Source: Whalleya microplaca
Lineage: Eukaryota > Ascomycota > Sordariomycetes > Xylariales > Xylariaceae
DNA length: 64,000 nt
Assembly (NCBI GenBank): GCA_022497155.1
Contig: MU385718.1
Span: 62,001-126,000, forward strand
Direction: 5' to 3'
The translations under genes were made by a program, and so were the position numbers. The notes beneath the pieces were generated by a model, which searched no databases, was not told the DNA's origin, and saw nothing but the letters and a program-made list of their open reading frames with translations. Below are positions 22,293 through 34,957 of the stretch, piece by piece. The first letter of the stretch is position 1, and every line of letters starts with the position of its first letter.

Positions 22293-23258
22293 ATGGCTTC
22301 TGCCGAATCATCCCCAGACCCATCGACGCGGTCACGACACGATACCCGAGATTCTTACGAACGCGAGAGAGGCAGCCGGACTTCCCATCGTGGAGATGCC
22401 TCTCTATATAGAGACAAGAGACGGGACAGATCCCGCGACAGGTCTCACGACAGGAAACGACACCGGCGTTCCAGGTCACCAGATGATGCGGGTCGACGCA
22501 GGTCGAGATCTCGGAGCTACGATCGCGACAGAGGAAGGGAACACAGGAGGAAACATTCACGCGACCACGGCAAACACAGACAAAGAGACTCGCACCGCCA
22601 TCGGGCGCAGCAGGACGATTACGGAGACCAAGACACAGACAAAGGCAAAGACAAGGACAGAGACAGGAACAGAGACAGAAGTGGCAAACAATTAGTGAAG
22701 CGCAATGGGCCACTGCCCTCCCAGGCTGACTCTTTCGCCGTCACGAATGGCGAAGAGCCGCCTAAGCCTAAGGAAAAGCCCAATTATGGCCACACGGGCA
22801 CCCTGGCAGCTGCCTCTAACTCGGTAGTGCAATCAGATGGTTCTACTATAGTTTTGAAATATCACGAGCCGCCCGAAGCACGCAAGCCGTCACCGAAGGA
22901 CCAGTGGAAGCTCTTTGTCTTCAAAGGGGAGGACATCATCGACACCGTGCCCCTCAACAACCGCAGTTGCTGGTTGGTAGGCAGAGAACTGACCGTAGTG
23001 GACCTGGGCGCCGAGCACCCCAGCATAAGCAAACAACATGCTGTCATCCAATTCCGCCACCTCGAGAAAAGGAACGAGTATGGCGACAAGGTTGGCAAGG
23101 TGAAGCCCTACCTCATCGACCTCGAGAGTGCCAATGGGACTATACTCAACGGAAAGAAGGTACCGGAAAGCAGGTACCTGGAGCTGAGAGACAAGGACAT
23201 GATCCAGTTTGGCCAGAGCACAAGGGAGTATGTGCTAATGCTTGTGCCAAAGGATTGA
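22293..23258 (+). CDS. FHA-domain splicing factor, Pml1/SNIP1-like (RES complex)
   Basis: The 321-residue single-exon protein begins at an ATG in good context (CACAATGG). Residues 1-130 are an Arg/Asp/Ser/His-rich tract (RDR, RSRS) like that of SNIP1 and related splicing proteins. A conserved linker follows, including PNYGHTG around residue 165 and VVLKY-type residues. The FHA domain covers about 205-318 and shows the phosphothreonine-pocket elements: GRE after the first strands, SKQHAVIQF, and NGTILNG. In yeast and human this protein is part of the RES (pre-mRNA retention and splicing) complex, acting in the nucleus on the Bact spliceosome. The family is usually of this size. The arginine codons in the tract give the region a distinctive GA-rich composition. 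Confidence 0.85.
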   Translation: MASAESSPDPSTRSRHDTRDSYERERGSRTSHRGDASLYRDKRRDRSRDRSHDRKRHRRSRSPDDAGRRRSRSRSYDRDRGREHRRKHSRDHGKHRQRDSHRHRAQQDDYGDQDTDKGKDKDRDRNRDRSGKQLVKRNGPLPSQADSFAVTNGEEPPKPKEKPNYGHTGTLAAASNSVVQSDGSTIVLKYHEPPEARKPSPKDQWKLFVFKGEDIIDTVPLNNRSCWLVGRELTVVDLGAEHPSISKQHAVIQFRHLEKRNEYGDKVGKVKPYLIDLESANGTILNGKKVPESRYLELRDKDMIQFGQSTREYVLMLVPKD

Positions 23259-25842
23259 GTATGGGGCGGCGATTGAGGAGCACAGCCGTTTGGGCTGAAC
23301 GAGTGTGGGCCGCCGCCGCCACCCTACCCCAGTTTGAAGGTTGCAGGCTTCTAGATTATTACGCAGGCCATGCATGGCGCAGCCAGGCACAGGATCTCTC
23401 CAAAAAGAGCCGCATTTGAAGTCCTTGTCATAAATCTTGACTCAACCGTGGAGGAGAGACGGAGACCAAGCTTTCGACAGCATCATCTAGAGAAGGCATT
23501 CTCGGCCCCTGGAGAAAACGAGGCTATCGTCGGTATGAGTTGGCGAGTCACTTGTCTCATTGGCTCTAAAGTTTGCCTTTGCCCTGGAAAGCATTGATCA
23601 ATCATCTGAGGTTGGGAAAAAGGATGTATCGATCACGAGCCCCGATTCCCAATGGAGTATGTGGAACAAAGCCAAGCGGCAGTCCTTCTTCTCAATTCTT
23701 TGGCTCTTGGTGGGCAGAGAATTTCCAAGGAGAGAGTGTTTTAGACTGCAGGAACTGACAGTTCATACGGGTCTCCCGAGGTATCAAATGAGGTTCTAGA
23801 CGGCACCGAGTGGACGTGCCTGGGCTTTGATGATTGGATGGTGATGGTTGGCCCTATGCTAGCCGCTGCCTTTGTCCAACCAGCCAATATGGACCCTGTA
23901 ACCCCTTGCTCCGTTCATGACTACCATATGAGCACGGCGGAAAAGCTTGCCGGTCAGACATCGTACATAACAGTACACAGCAGCAATTTGGTGGAACCCC
24001 AGAACGGTCAAGTGCATGGAAATAGGTCGTCTAACACCAAGTTTCTACAGAGTTAGATCTCGTAAAGCTTCGGAAAACCGAATCTGTGCAACATATCCTT
24101 ATTTTTATTTTATGTTATGATTTCATCTAGGCATGTGAATTCCCAATGTCTAAAGCAGCATCCCAACAATATGATGAGTACCTTTTTACTGGCTGGCTGC
24201 CTCCCAAGACGGCATTCCTGCATAGTATGTACAGTAATGCGCCCCAGACAAGCGAGATGCGGCATTGCGGCAACACCACAGGAACGTCAACATGGGTTCT
24301 CCGGAAACCAACTGTCGTGCAAGGTGTATCCTTTACAAGGCGTTTCAGCCGTTTATCTTGCGCGACTGAAATAAAGATCTCACTTGTACTTCGTAGTGCA
24401 TCGTGCTTTGTAGTCCATTTGCTCCTATGGATTTGCTTCTTTGGATGAGAATACTCGGCATCGAGCTCTTCATGATTCACACGAGTACCTAGATATTGTT
24501 ATTATTAGAGTTAAGCTTCAGGCTAATGCCGTCCCTCTCTATGTAGGGATCTGTGGAACGGCTGGGGCCTTATACTACTACCTTACCGGTACAAGTGCAA
24601 GTAACAGGACTATCCATGATGTTATCAATGTTGGTAGGAGGTACGTAGCGCTGTAAGGGACCAGAAAGTTAAATCCTCTTTTGATGGATGGTCGCCTAAT
24701 AAAATAACTACCTGGCTGCCTAGGAAGATCCCTCCATCGTCATCACTAATACTGTTACTCCATCGCTAACCCCAAACACTAACAACACCCGACATACCCG
24801 CAAGATTTACCTAAAGTAGTATCTACTTTATCAGGATTACCTGTATTTATTTATTCTCAGGTGCGACCATTATGTAGGTAATAGTAAAGGCAGTTACACC
24901 TGTGTAGGAAGCTGCGAACGCCTGTTAGGACACAAAACTAAAATTTAGAAGCAAAACCGAAGGACACATCTCCATCTTCAATACAACTACATACTTTTTA
25001 GGGAACAATCCTCATTCTGTCAATCATCCGCTCGTCTTTGCAGACCAACATCGCGGATTCTGTCAAGTTCAATACATAACCAAAACAATCGCGGTTGACG
25101 TCAATAATAAGCCACCACACGCTTTTTTGACTGTCAGACATACGTCCATGCAATACTATTGGGCTATATTCTTACACTTATAGAAAGTACCGAAGTGTGG
25201 CGGCTCTACGCTAAAGTAGTCCCTGCATTCCCGCATTTTGCAGGGCTGTGAGGGAGTCAGATTTGGGGGGCGACTAGACCGAATATCGCCTAGGCTCGCT
25301 TCCCCGGGGCTCAGCTGTTCCTCCTACTTCCAACCCTCACAGCTTTTACGCCAAACCAGCTGCCCTCCATCACGGGCGGGATCTGCCAAATTTTCTACCA
25401 CACCTGAACCATCCCGTGACGCAAGCTTTCTTCGAACCTTTCTCTGAACCTTTCATGTTCTCTCCCTCTCTTGGTACGATGTGACTTGTTCAAAACTCTA
25501 CTTTTTGACTTTGCCCTGAGCTCGGCATGGTTGAGTCATCCGACCTGAGGCAACGCTCGCTAGCACATGGAGCTCAGCTTGGTTGTCCTATGGAAACTGT
25601 CTTGTAGTCGCAAGCCGGGCTGACCTAGATGACGACCCTCAAATCTATGCCCCCGACTTACCGAAGCCTGTGTCACACGCGACGTCAACTGCAGCAGAAC
25701 CGCACCTTTATATAAGAAGAGGGTTTCGGCTTTGACTGCATTCCCCCTGCTTATTTCCATCGCAAGTCGAAGACACTGGTGCAAGGCTCCAGTCATCACT
25801 TTTCCTTTTCTTTTCTTCTCCTCGTCTTGCCCATAAGTAAGC
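23259..25842. other. Intergenic, no gene recognised
   Basis: The first 400 bases are the probable 3' untranslated region of the Pml1-like gene. The rest contains only short open frames in alternating strands without recognisable domains. The last few hundred bases, rich in CT runs (25790-25835), are the likely leader of the NLR-type gene. Confidence 0.45.
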
Positions 25843-28800
25843 ATGGTAAGTTTTGATTCGTCTCTGTTTATTTCGTCCCATAAGCAGGCCGAACGCGCCA
25901 TCTCGTCTCTGGCAATCTGGGGGTTCAGCGGACCCGGCATCGGGCGGCCGCATTTCCGTCCAAGAATAAGTGTAGCTTTGCTAACCGCCACTCCCGCGTA
26001 GGGCTCAATCAACAAACAGATATCGCGGTACGAAACGACGGCAGTCTACACCCATCCCGATGCCAAAGTCGACATCGTTCTAGTTCATGGCCTGAATGGC
26101 GATCCAGAAAAGACATGGACTGCCAAAAACGGCACGTTCTGGCCCGCCGACTTGTTACCAACGTCCTTAAGGAGTGCACATGCGAATGTCCTCGTATATG
26201 GGTATAATGCCGATGTGTATTCGAAGAAACACGGCTCTAACCCCAGCGATAACTTCATATATATGCACGCACAAACCCTGATAACATCCCTTACGCACTA
26301 CCGGAAAGATGAGCAAACGTCGCAGAATCCAATAATATGGGTCTGCCATAGTCTTGGTGGGATTTTGGTCAAACGTGCTCTGTTGTATTCGAATGACTTG
26401 CGCATGTCACAGCATGAGGACTACCGCTCAATCTATGTTTCTACGTACGGGATCATTTTCCTCGGTACGCCGCATACGGGGTCGGACATAGCGACATGGG
26501 GCACAATGTTACAGGGAATGTCAGATGCTGTAGTGCCCAGAACCTTCTTTCAGTCCGAGTCGGTGCTCTTGAAGACACTGAAGAGAGATAACGAGACCCT
26601 ACAGAACATCAACAATCATTTTCTCGACATCTATCAGCGGTTCAAAATTATCATGGCGCATGAGAACCACAAGACGGATATGAAAGGGACAAGAATGCTT
26701 ATAGTCGATGCAAGTTCAGCTAGTCCGCAGCTACCGGGGGTTACGTATTACGCGATCGAAGCAACTCATTCTGGCATGTGCAAGTTCGAGAACAGAAATG
26801 CGCCGGGATACAGAACTGTGGCGACGGTACTTAGGGACTGGGTCGGAGATGCACCGGACGTTATTCATACCCGATGGAGAGTGGAAGATGACGAGAAGCT
26901 GGCTAGGGCCAAGCATGAAATTGAGGAGAGGATGAAACCATGGGTAGGTTATCCCAGTCGATCGCACCTCTCCGAAGGATAATGTCAGTACCTAACATCT
27001 AGTTAGATTGATTCGCAACGCATTCAGCATACAGGTCAAGGATCCAGTAGGTCACCAGCTTTACCCCTTTTGGAGAATGGTTCAGATCATTCCCACGATC
27101 GGCTTCTTGGGAGCGCATTATTTCAAGACGTTGAATTCCCTTTTGAGATAGAAGAGATAGTTGATGGTCATCGGGCATAAGCAATAGGGCATAAAATACT
27201 GAGGATCTTTGGCTGATTGTTTGGCGTTCTGTAGTTCCACAAAACAATAATGATACCACATTACCACCACCACAAGATCCCTCGAAGCTCGAGGATCATT
27301 CTAGACCCCTCATTACCGGACCAGTAACACCAAACCAGTCTCAGGAAGATATCGAATATCCGTCCCAAAACTCGAAGTCAGACCATGACTCCACTCGAGA
27401 GCCTATCTTCGTCAAGCCGACAGTTTTCCGGCCTAACACGTATTTCAAGGGTCGAGACAAGGAGCTAAAGCTGTTGCATAAGATGCTGATGGACCGTAAA
27501 ATAAGATCTATAGGGACTTCATCCGTTCTAATCCAAAGTATGCCCGGTGGAGGAAAGACTCACCTAGCACGGCAATATGTCTTCCGACACAAGTACGATT
27601 ACCCGGGTGGTATATTCTGGATTAGAGCTAAATCCCAAACTGAAATGAATTATGGCTACTGGGACATTGCGAAGACGGCAGGTCTAGATACGGACGGATT
27701 ACATGATGATCAAAGGATGGTAAAGGCTGTCCAAGCATGGTTGAACAGTCACGACAACTGGCTGCTTATTCTTGATGGCATTCATTTCGACCTTCCGGAT
27801 CTCGAGCTCTATATCCCCTTCGCAAGGAACACCAGTATTATATATACTTCAACGGAGCGCACACCGGGAGAGGATTACCAGTTCGATAACCCGCAAATCA
27901 TGGCGCTAGATTTGCTGACGAAGGAAGAGGCGCGGGAATTGCTCTTTGAGGAAATGGGGAAGAAGCAACCGTACACCCAAGATGATTTGAAACGCGCCGA
28001 AGAACTTGTCAAACTGATGGATTGCCTACCGCTTATGATTCACGTCGCGGCATTGCAGCTCAAAACCACGAGGGAGCCGTTAGCCAAATATTTGAGGTCG
28101 TACCAAAGTCGTCCGAAGGTGGGCAACTTACCGGCGTACCGTGCAGTCCTCGAGCAGCTTCAACATAGAGGCGCTAGTCCTGCACTGAACTTGATGTCTC
28201 TGTTAGCTTTCTATGGCACCCATATCCCTGTGGAGATGATCATTCTTGGTAAGTTTCGAGATATCAGAAGCTATAGCGCTCCGTGCTAATGGTTCCTCCA
28301 GGTGCGAAAGGGTTAGGCAGGGAAACACCGCTCAAATCTATAGACCCCGAAACAAGAAGAATTTCGTTGAACAATACTTTCAAGACCCTTATAGCATTCG
28401 CTCTCGTTGAGAGAAATGAGAACAATGAAGCCTCTACAGCGAGTTCGCAGAGTACCCGCAGTGTTGACATGGGCCAGGACCATCTCGATATCCTGAGGGT
28501 CCATGGAATAGTCCAAGCATTTTTCGTTGACGCTCTTGTGGAGAATAAGCAACTTCAGTTCTGGCTCGAGCGAGCGACCAGTGTATTTTGCCAAGCCTTC
28601 GACGTAAGCGATCACAAAGTCGATGAAGACCCGCAAACAGGAATGCCGGAGGACTACCGACGGTTTTCGATTCACGGCGAAAGGCTATTGTCTCACATAA
28701 ACCGTTTCGAGCGAAGGTATCCGGAGTTAAACCAGTGCCGGGAACTAGTTGAATCACGATTAGAGACTATCGACAGGCGGATTAATCAACTCACTAAGCG

Positions 28801-30880
28801 AATCACGGACGCCTCGAGCCAGGGCTCTGCTGCGATGATTGTGTCGGTGTTTGATCGCACCAACAGCTTGTCAGAAGGCGACTCGGAGACTCCTCCGAGC
28901 CAAAACAGTTTCAGTGGACACAACATCCTAGATGACGGAAACACAACCTTGGAGTCACCAGGGATTCTTAGCAACCAGTACGATGGCAACCCGTACCACT
29001 GGCACGTTAGCTACACGCATGGTATACCCTACACGGACGAAGACGATCTAGATGCCTCGAGGACCATCGTACCACAGCAGGCACCGATGGAGATCTTTGA
29101 ATCTATGTCTATGCCAGGTGATGACGAAATCACCCGCAGAGTCTTTGGGCCAAACCATCGAACCATCAAGAAGCATGCCGAGCGACGATATCGTGATCAT
29201 GCGGGCTCCTGGAGAGCTTCCTCGCAGATATTCAGTGACCCGCGCGTGACCATTAGTCGCGAGACAGCAAAAGGTTTCATTAATCAGACGGCCTCTCAAC
29301 AAGCTAAAGAGCTATATTATTCTACGGACGATGGCTCAGCGGAAGTGACTGAAGCACAGTTAGCACTGAATCATATCAACAAAGGGTCTCCTATATTACA
29401 ACCAAGATCCGACGATAGCGACACAGAATCTGGTGTTGGGAGTGTCCTAAGCATACGTCCAAAGCTCAAAGCTGGGAGAACATCTTATGCTGACGTCAAG
29501 ACCGAGACTTCTGTTGGAGATGATCATCCCATATCTGCAATATTTTCCAGTCCAGGGCCAGCATTGAGAAATGCTGCCGCGACTATTATGCGCCTTAAAG
29601 AAAACGATCGTCCTGTATCACTTGATGGTTTAGCTCCCGTTAAAGTCTCGAGCCCCTTGACTGCTGCGCCACTGACAACCGCATCAATGCCGCCACCGAG
29701 CCCGCCGGCCTCACGGAAGCCGTCGGTTCCTGAAGGTGATAAGTTAGAACAGGTTCCATACCCACTTAGAAGAACACCATCAGGGTCGCCATCAAGGCCA
29801 TCTTCGAACCCACCCTCGCAACAACCCTCAAGACCGCCTTCAGGACCCAAGTCACGATCTGCTAGATCTAGTCCATTGCACCCCACCAGTCCTTTCCCAC
29901 CACCTCCTATTCCAATCGAAATCAACCCTAGCAGCAGTCTACGCTCCCCGCCATCTCCCACTGTTCATTATTGGGACCCTTACAACCGAGGCCCTCAACA
30001 GCCCATAGATGAAGATGGCGAATACCAACCCTTGTCTCGCTCGTTGCCTTCTGGTAGCCTGTCGCACCCACACAACCCGCCCGAAGGTTTCAGTATGATG
30101 GACCATCCAGCACCGTGGGTACCATCGTCGCCCAATCTGCATCCCCAAGGGTACTCTAGCCAGCCAATGTCGCGTGACACAAGCCACCAATCAAATCAGA
30201 GCTTCGCCTCTAACCGCTCGCTGCCTTGCAGTAGCTCACCTTTGGCAAGCAGCTCGCCCGGCTCACAAGTAATGCAGCGCCCCCGTTCCCGCCGTCCCAG
30301 CCTGGTCGAGACAGAACCGAGTCCGCGCCTAGGCGGCTTCTACAACGATCCACCAGTCACCAGCTATTCTCTATACGAGACGGCGCGAGGTCGGAAGCGC
30401 TCCATCTCCGGCGGAGGCCTGCACCTCTCGAACCCATCGGGCCTGCTCTCGCGCTTCAAGAGGGCCAGCGGCAGTGGTAGTCGTCACGGTCGCCAGCGAC
30501 GCGCCGAGTCGGCGGGCGGGCGACTTGTCAACTTCAGGGGAAAGAAGAGCCCGGATCCCAACGCGAATTCCGAGCCCATGGCGCGCTCGGGATCGGGCGG
30601 TATCAAACTCGCCGACGGCTCCGTCGTCGAGTTCGGGTCCCCGAAGGCCGAGGCGTCTTCCGGGGTAGGCAGGCCCAGTACGAAGGCCGGGAGCGTGGGC
30701 GCTGGCAGTCCTCCACCTCCCCCTGCTTCACCCTCTACTCCGGGACGTAGGTCCAGATTGCGCGGTAGCAGGAAGGGACGCAAGAAGGGAAGCGGAAGCA
30801 GCAGTGGACGGGGCAGTGGAAGTGGAAGTGGGGGCGCGGCTGTCGGGCTGGGAATCCAGCACCAGCGGCCGGCTCCTTGA
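25843..30880 (+). CDS. Alpha/beta-hydrolase + NB-ARC protein (NLR/STAND type)
   Basis: Five exons sum to 4698 nt (1565 residues): 25843-25845, 26002-26943, 27007-27166, 27235-28248 and 28302-30880. The N-terminal serine-hydrolase domain shows VLVHGLNG, the nucleophile elbow CHSLGG and GTPHTGSD. The nucleotide-binding domain has a P-loop MPGGGKTHLA (around residue 471), a Walker B LLILDG (around 545) and a PLMIHVAA helix of GLPL type. A helical TPR-like region follows. The last ~700 residues are disordered Ser/Pro/Arg/Gly-rich sequence. Fungal proteins of this build are NOD-like receptors or incompatibility regulators in the cytosol. The first coding exon appears to be the ATG alone, with donor GTAAGT at once and a TTGCTAAC branch site near 25978. 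The two introns at 26944 and 27167 are the least certain (weak donor GTCATC at 27167). Confidence 0.82.
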
Positions 30881-33023
30881 ACTTCGACTTGCTGATAGGC
30901 TGTACAGATATACAAGCAAATTCGTTCACGGCCGGAGCGGATAGATCACCTCACGTTCATTTTAGCATTTACGCGCATACACGGGTTTGCATCTTAGGTT
31001 CGGAAATCTCTGGTTAGGGGGCTGCTGCATACATTCATACGGAGACGAGTTTTTCCCAGGGGTCGTTTGGTTTCGTTTGGTATATATGTATATGTAAGCA
31101 TGGAGAACTGCGGATATCACGAGGGAAGCATATGGGAAGCAATTGAAGGGAAGAAGATGATGATGGAAGATAATGGATAGGTATTTGTGAGAGGGGGGCG
31201 ATATCCTTAGGAAGTTTGTATGCATGTATATGTACGACGACATAAAAATACGATAACTGGTGAAGGGAGTACTATTGGTGTATCTTTTTTGTGTTGTGTA
31301 GAGATTACATGCTAAGAGCACATGCGACTACGTTTAGTCATTAGGCCTCTTCTCTTCCTTTCAGAGCATCGGCCTCTCCAGACACACAATTCAGTTCCGG
31401 TCACTTCGATCAACAAAACATAGATCAGGTGTGACCACGGCCCCCTCCCTTATATCACAGTAAGTCCAATTCCGTAGATACCACACCGCCCGTCCGACAT
31501 ACAATCCAACACCAGGCCTCCGTATCTACCAATAGAATCATCATGAATTCCCCCGCAGTCCGCGGCCACCGCACTGGCGTCAGCCCTCTGCAGCTACCTA
31601 GATGTCCAAGACACGCGGTGAGGGCCGTCAAGCTGTCTGCTTGTCCGCATATACGACATGCAGCTGCATCCGGGGACGCATAAGTGAATTCGCTTCCCGG
31701 GTACAGCGTCTCATATGAGCATATAAGCACTTACAGCTGAGTCATCCAATCACTTTATCGATGCTCCCAGCTGAGCTCCGGTATGAAATCAAAGTATCCC
31801 TATTGGCTAGCCTTGGTACGAGCTCGACGCTATCTGTTATCGGATGTCCTTTTGCGCAGCCGGGAGGACGCCGGTGGTTTTTGCGGATGCGAGCACGGGT
31901 TAGTTACCTACTTAGTTCGTTATCGATCTAGGGACGATGGTGACTTCCAATGTCTAGACTATATACAAACCTGAATATCAGTCATACAATTGACAGTTAG
32001 AATAATCAGGGCATTGTTACACACCGTCCACAACTTGTGCGAGTTGACATGGAATGAAAGCGGCACGCACACGTGGCCGGGCGGCCAGCCACCGGGATCA
32101 GCGAGATCGAGGCTGCTTACTTACATGGATAAGCTTATATAGACTACGATCGCTTACATAATTCCCTGAGGAAAAATCATCCCATTTCACATGTCGAAAG
32201 GGAGACACATGAGCATCTTTTATATCCAGATTCCTCAATTCGAAAGCGGTCAACGTCAATTGGAGATCCGGTGGGGAGGTTAGGGTGAAGCGTCAGCCTC
32301 GAGCGTCGTGCCGGACGCTCTCTGTATCTACACCATCTGACGAATTGGCTCCCAAGGAGAGATAGGGACCCTCGGAGTTCGGTGGATCATAGTAGAACGA
32401 GCAGACCAATTATTAATAATGTATGCCTCCCAGGGAATTGGCTAGCTTCAATACTTGGATGATCAACGGAATAGCATTAACCCTCGTAGTCGACGATACG
32501 CACAACAGCCAAAGAAATGGACCACTACTATGAGCACTAAAGGACCCGACGACACGACACAGCATGTCTCAGGTGCTATCGAAGCAAGCCAGTCTAAATA
32601 TAGACAGACGTGTCGTACTACTCTAGTGACCTCCGCGGAGCCTACGAGATAAGGCATGTCAGCAGTGCTATTCCCGTTACACCACAGCCCCTATCAACCG
32701 AGGGTGATGGAAGCTAGAGCGAGGACCACGCGATGTGATGAGCACGTAAATCCGGGCGTTGGCCTGGGTTATTAGAGGAGATGGCCACACCTCTCAAGGT
32801 CATGGCAACTACGTCGTTCTCGTCGCGTATAAGAAAAGGGGGATGCTTGTCTCTTGTCCATCATACATGTCCTTCTCATGCAGTCTGCATGTATTGCTGA
32901 TAATTTCGCAATTCCTTAAGACGAGCTATTAAAAGACTATCAGTGCTGTCAGGAATCGAACCTCACTCACCTTATAACCTCAGCAGTACCCCTGTACCCG
33001 TCGCCGAGCTCTTCAATATCTGA
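30881..33023. other. Intergenic, no gene recognised
   Basis: 3' flank of the NLR-type gene, then about 1.7 kb of mixed DNA with short frames only. Two stretches look superficially like tRNA pieces (near 32650-32691 and 32950-32965 on the minus strand), but neither folds into a full tRNA. Confidence 0.45.
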
Positions 33024-34957
33024 ATGGAGTTCCCTTCGCTCTCCCCGGTCCAACTGCTAGCGATCCTAAGCATATTGGTGGTACTGGTATCCTACATACC
33101 ATCATGGCTAGCCTTCTTCTCGCTCCCCCGTACCCTCGCACTCGCAAGCGGTAAGGTCAACTACAGCCATGCTCGAAGAAGTCTCGCATACCTCTCGTCC
33201 TAGCTCTCAGGCCATCGCGGGTTACTAGAAGGCTACTCCACGGTACGTCCCCCCACCCCGCTTCTTCCCCCTTATTACCGAGCCGCTGTGCAAAAGACCT
33301 CAATCAGCAACAACCAGCTAACAGACACCAGTCCTCAATCCACAACGACCCCTTCATAATCCCCAGCCCGTCCCTACGCCCCGTGCTCATGCTGCCGCAG
33401 AGCGCGCAGCGCTGGCTCGTCGGCCAGCCGGCCGGCGCGCTCTCGCAGCGCGTCGCCAACGTCGAGAGCTACGCGCTGGACCGCCTGTTCCCCGGCGTCG
33501 ACATGCACAACGAGACCATGATCACGATGGTCAAGCGTCACATGGCCGGGCGGCTGGGACTCGTGCAGGACGTCATGGCGGCGCAGCTGCGCACGCTCGT
33601 CGATGCGCGGCTTGACCCTCACGGTAGCGGTCGTGGTCGTGACGATGACGAGAAGAACCCCACCACGCCCGCAGAATGGCAGACCGTCAACCTCGCCCTC
33701 TTCGTCCGCGACGTCGTCACGCGCACCGGCTACCGGATCCACGTCGGGGCGCAGCTCAGCGCGGACCCGGCCTTCATCGCCGCGTCCTGGGGCATGACGC
33801 TGTGGGCGGGCGTCGGGACGATCATCGTGGGGCAGTTCGCGCCGCCGCTGCTGAAGTGCGGGCTGGGGCTCTTGTGCTCGCTGCCGATCTCGTGGTATAT
33901 CCGGCGGTACCGCCGGGTCATCTACCCCGTATTCAAGGAGCGGATGGAGGCGGTGGAGAGGGTGTTAAGTCTGAAGAACGGCGGTACGAAGGGTGAAGTG
34001 GCGGCGGCGCTAGAGTGTGAATATGAGGATGGCAATGAGAGCTCGGAATTGCCACAGGATGCCATGACGTGGACGGCGCTCACGCTGCACGAGCGGAATC
34101 CCGATGGGGATACACTAGAGGGCATCATCGACAACTTCATAACGATCGTGAGTTGTCATCGCGCTTTCCCCCCTTCCAAGCCAATTCAGGGCAAACTGCA
34201 ACATACTAACCAAGCCTCCACCTAGTTCACAGCAGCCTTCGCCACGATCCCCGTAACGATCCACGCGCTACTAAACCTCATCAGCCTGCCGGAGGCACAA
34301 GCCTACCTCCCGCTCCTGCGCGAGGACATCACGCGGACCTTCGCGGACGCCGCGGCGTGGAGCGCACCGCACACGACGGCGCCGGGCCGCATGCCCCTCC
34401 TCGAGGCGTTCCTGCGCGAGTCGATGCGCTATACGCCGTTCTTCGCGCGCGGGCAGGAGCACAAGGTGGTTGCGAGGGAAGGCGTGTATCTCGCGGACGG
34501 CACCACGCACGTGCCGTACGGCACGATCCTCGCGTGCCCCGTTGCGGGGATCGTCGACGACGAGCGGTTCTATGCGAAGCCGGAGGTCTTTGATCCGTTC
34601 AGATTCCTGGATAAGGTCGTCGATGGGGAAGGCGGTGTGGGTGAGAGGTACACGCTGAAGGCCAATTGCCAGCTCACGTCACCCAGCGATGTGTTCCTCG
34701 GTTTTGGGTACGGGCGTCATGCTTGGTAAGTACGTCCTTATACACTAATGCCTATAGGTGTCAGCATTGTCCTTTGCTAACTCAAACTTAGCCCGGGGAG
34801 GTTCTTCGCAGCGCGGATCATGAAGTTGATGATAGCGTACCTAATCTTTCAGTATGAGTTCGAACCTCTGAATAAGAGGCCTAGAAATTTTGTGGTGGGG
34901 AGTTTTACTATCCCGCCGCTCTTCACCAAAGTCAAGTTCCGCAGACGGACGAGGTGA
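33024..34957 (+). CDS. Cytochrome P450 monooxygenase
   Basis: Heme-thiolate monooxygenase. Five exons sum to 1641 nt (546 residues): 33024-33150, 33211-33242, 33332-34147, 34226-34725 and 34792-34957. An N-terminal membrane anchor (QLLAILSILVVLVSYI) is followed by the conserved lead-in GHRGLLEGYS and SSIHNDPFIIPSPSLRPVLM. The I-helix region is diverged. ExxR is ESMR at residues 390-393. The heme-binding loop FGYGRHACPGR spans the exon 4/5 junction, with Cys492 split by the intron. Length and motif order suit fungal secondary-metabolism or steroid/terpenoid P450s anchored in the endoplasmic reticulum. No biosynthetic partner genes are adjacent, so its substrate cannot be predicted. Third-codon GC is notably high compared with neighbouring genes. 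The exon 1/2 join (33151-33210) is the least secure. Confidence 0.87.

Noticed and set aside
32620..32691. Sequence resembling the 5' half of a tRNA on the minus strand (GGGGCTGTGGTGTAACGG)
   Set aside because: The 3' acceptor strand and T-arm are absent in the next 75-100 bases.
32941..32992. tRNA-like B box (minus strand, GGTTCGATTCC)
   Set aside because: No matching acceptor stem, D-arm or anticodon arm at the right distances; the T-stem does not pair.
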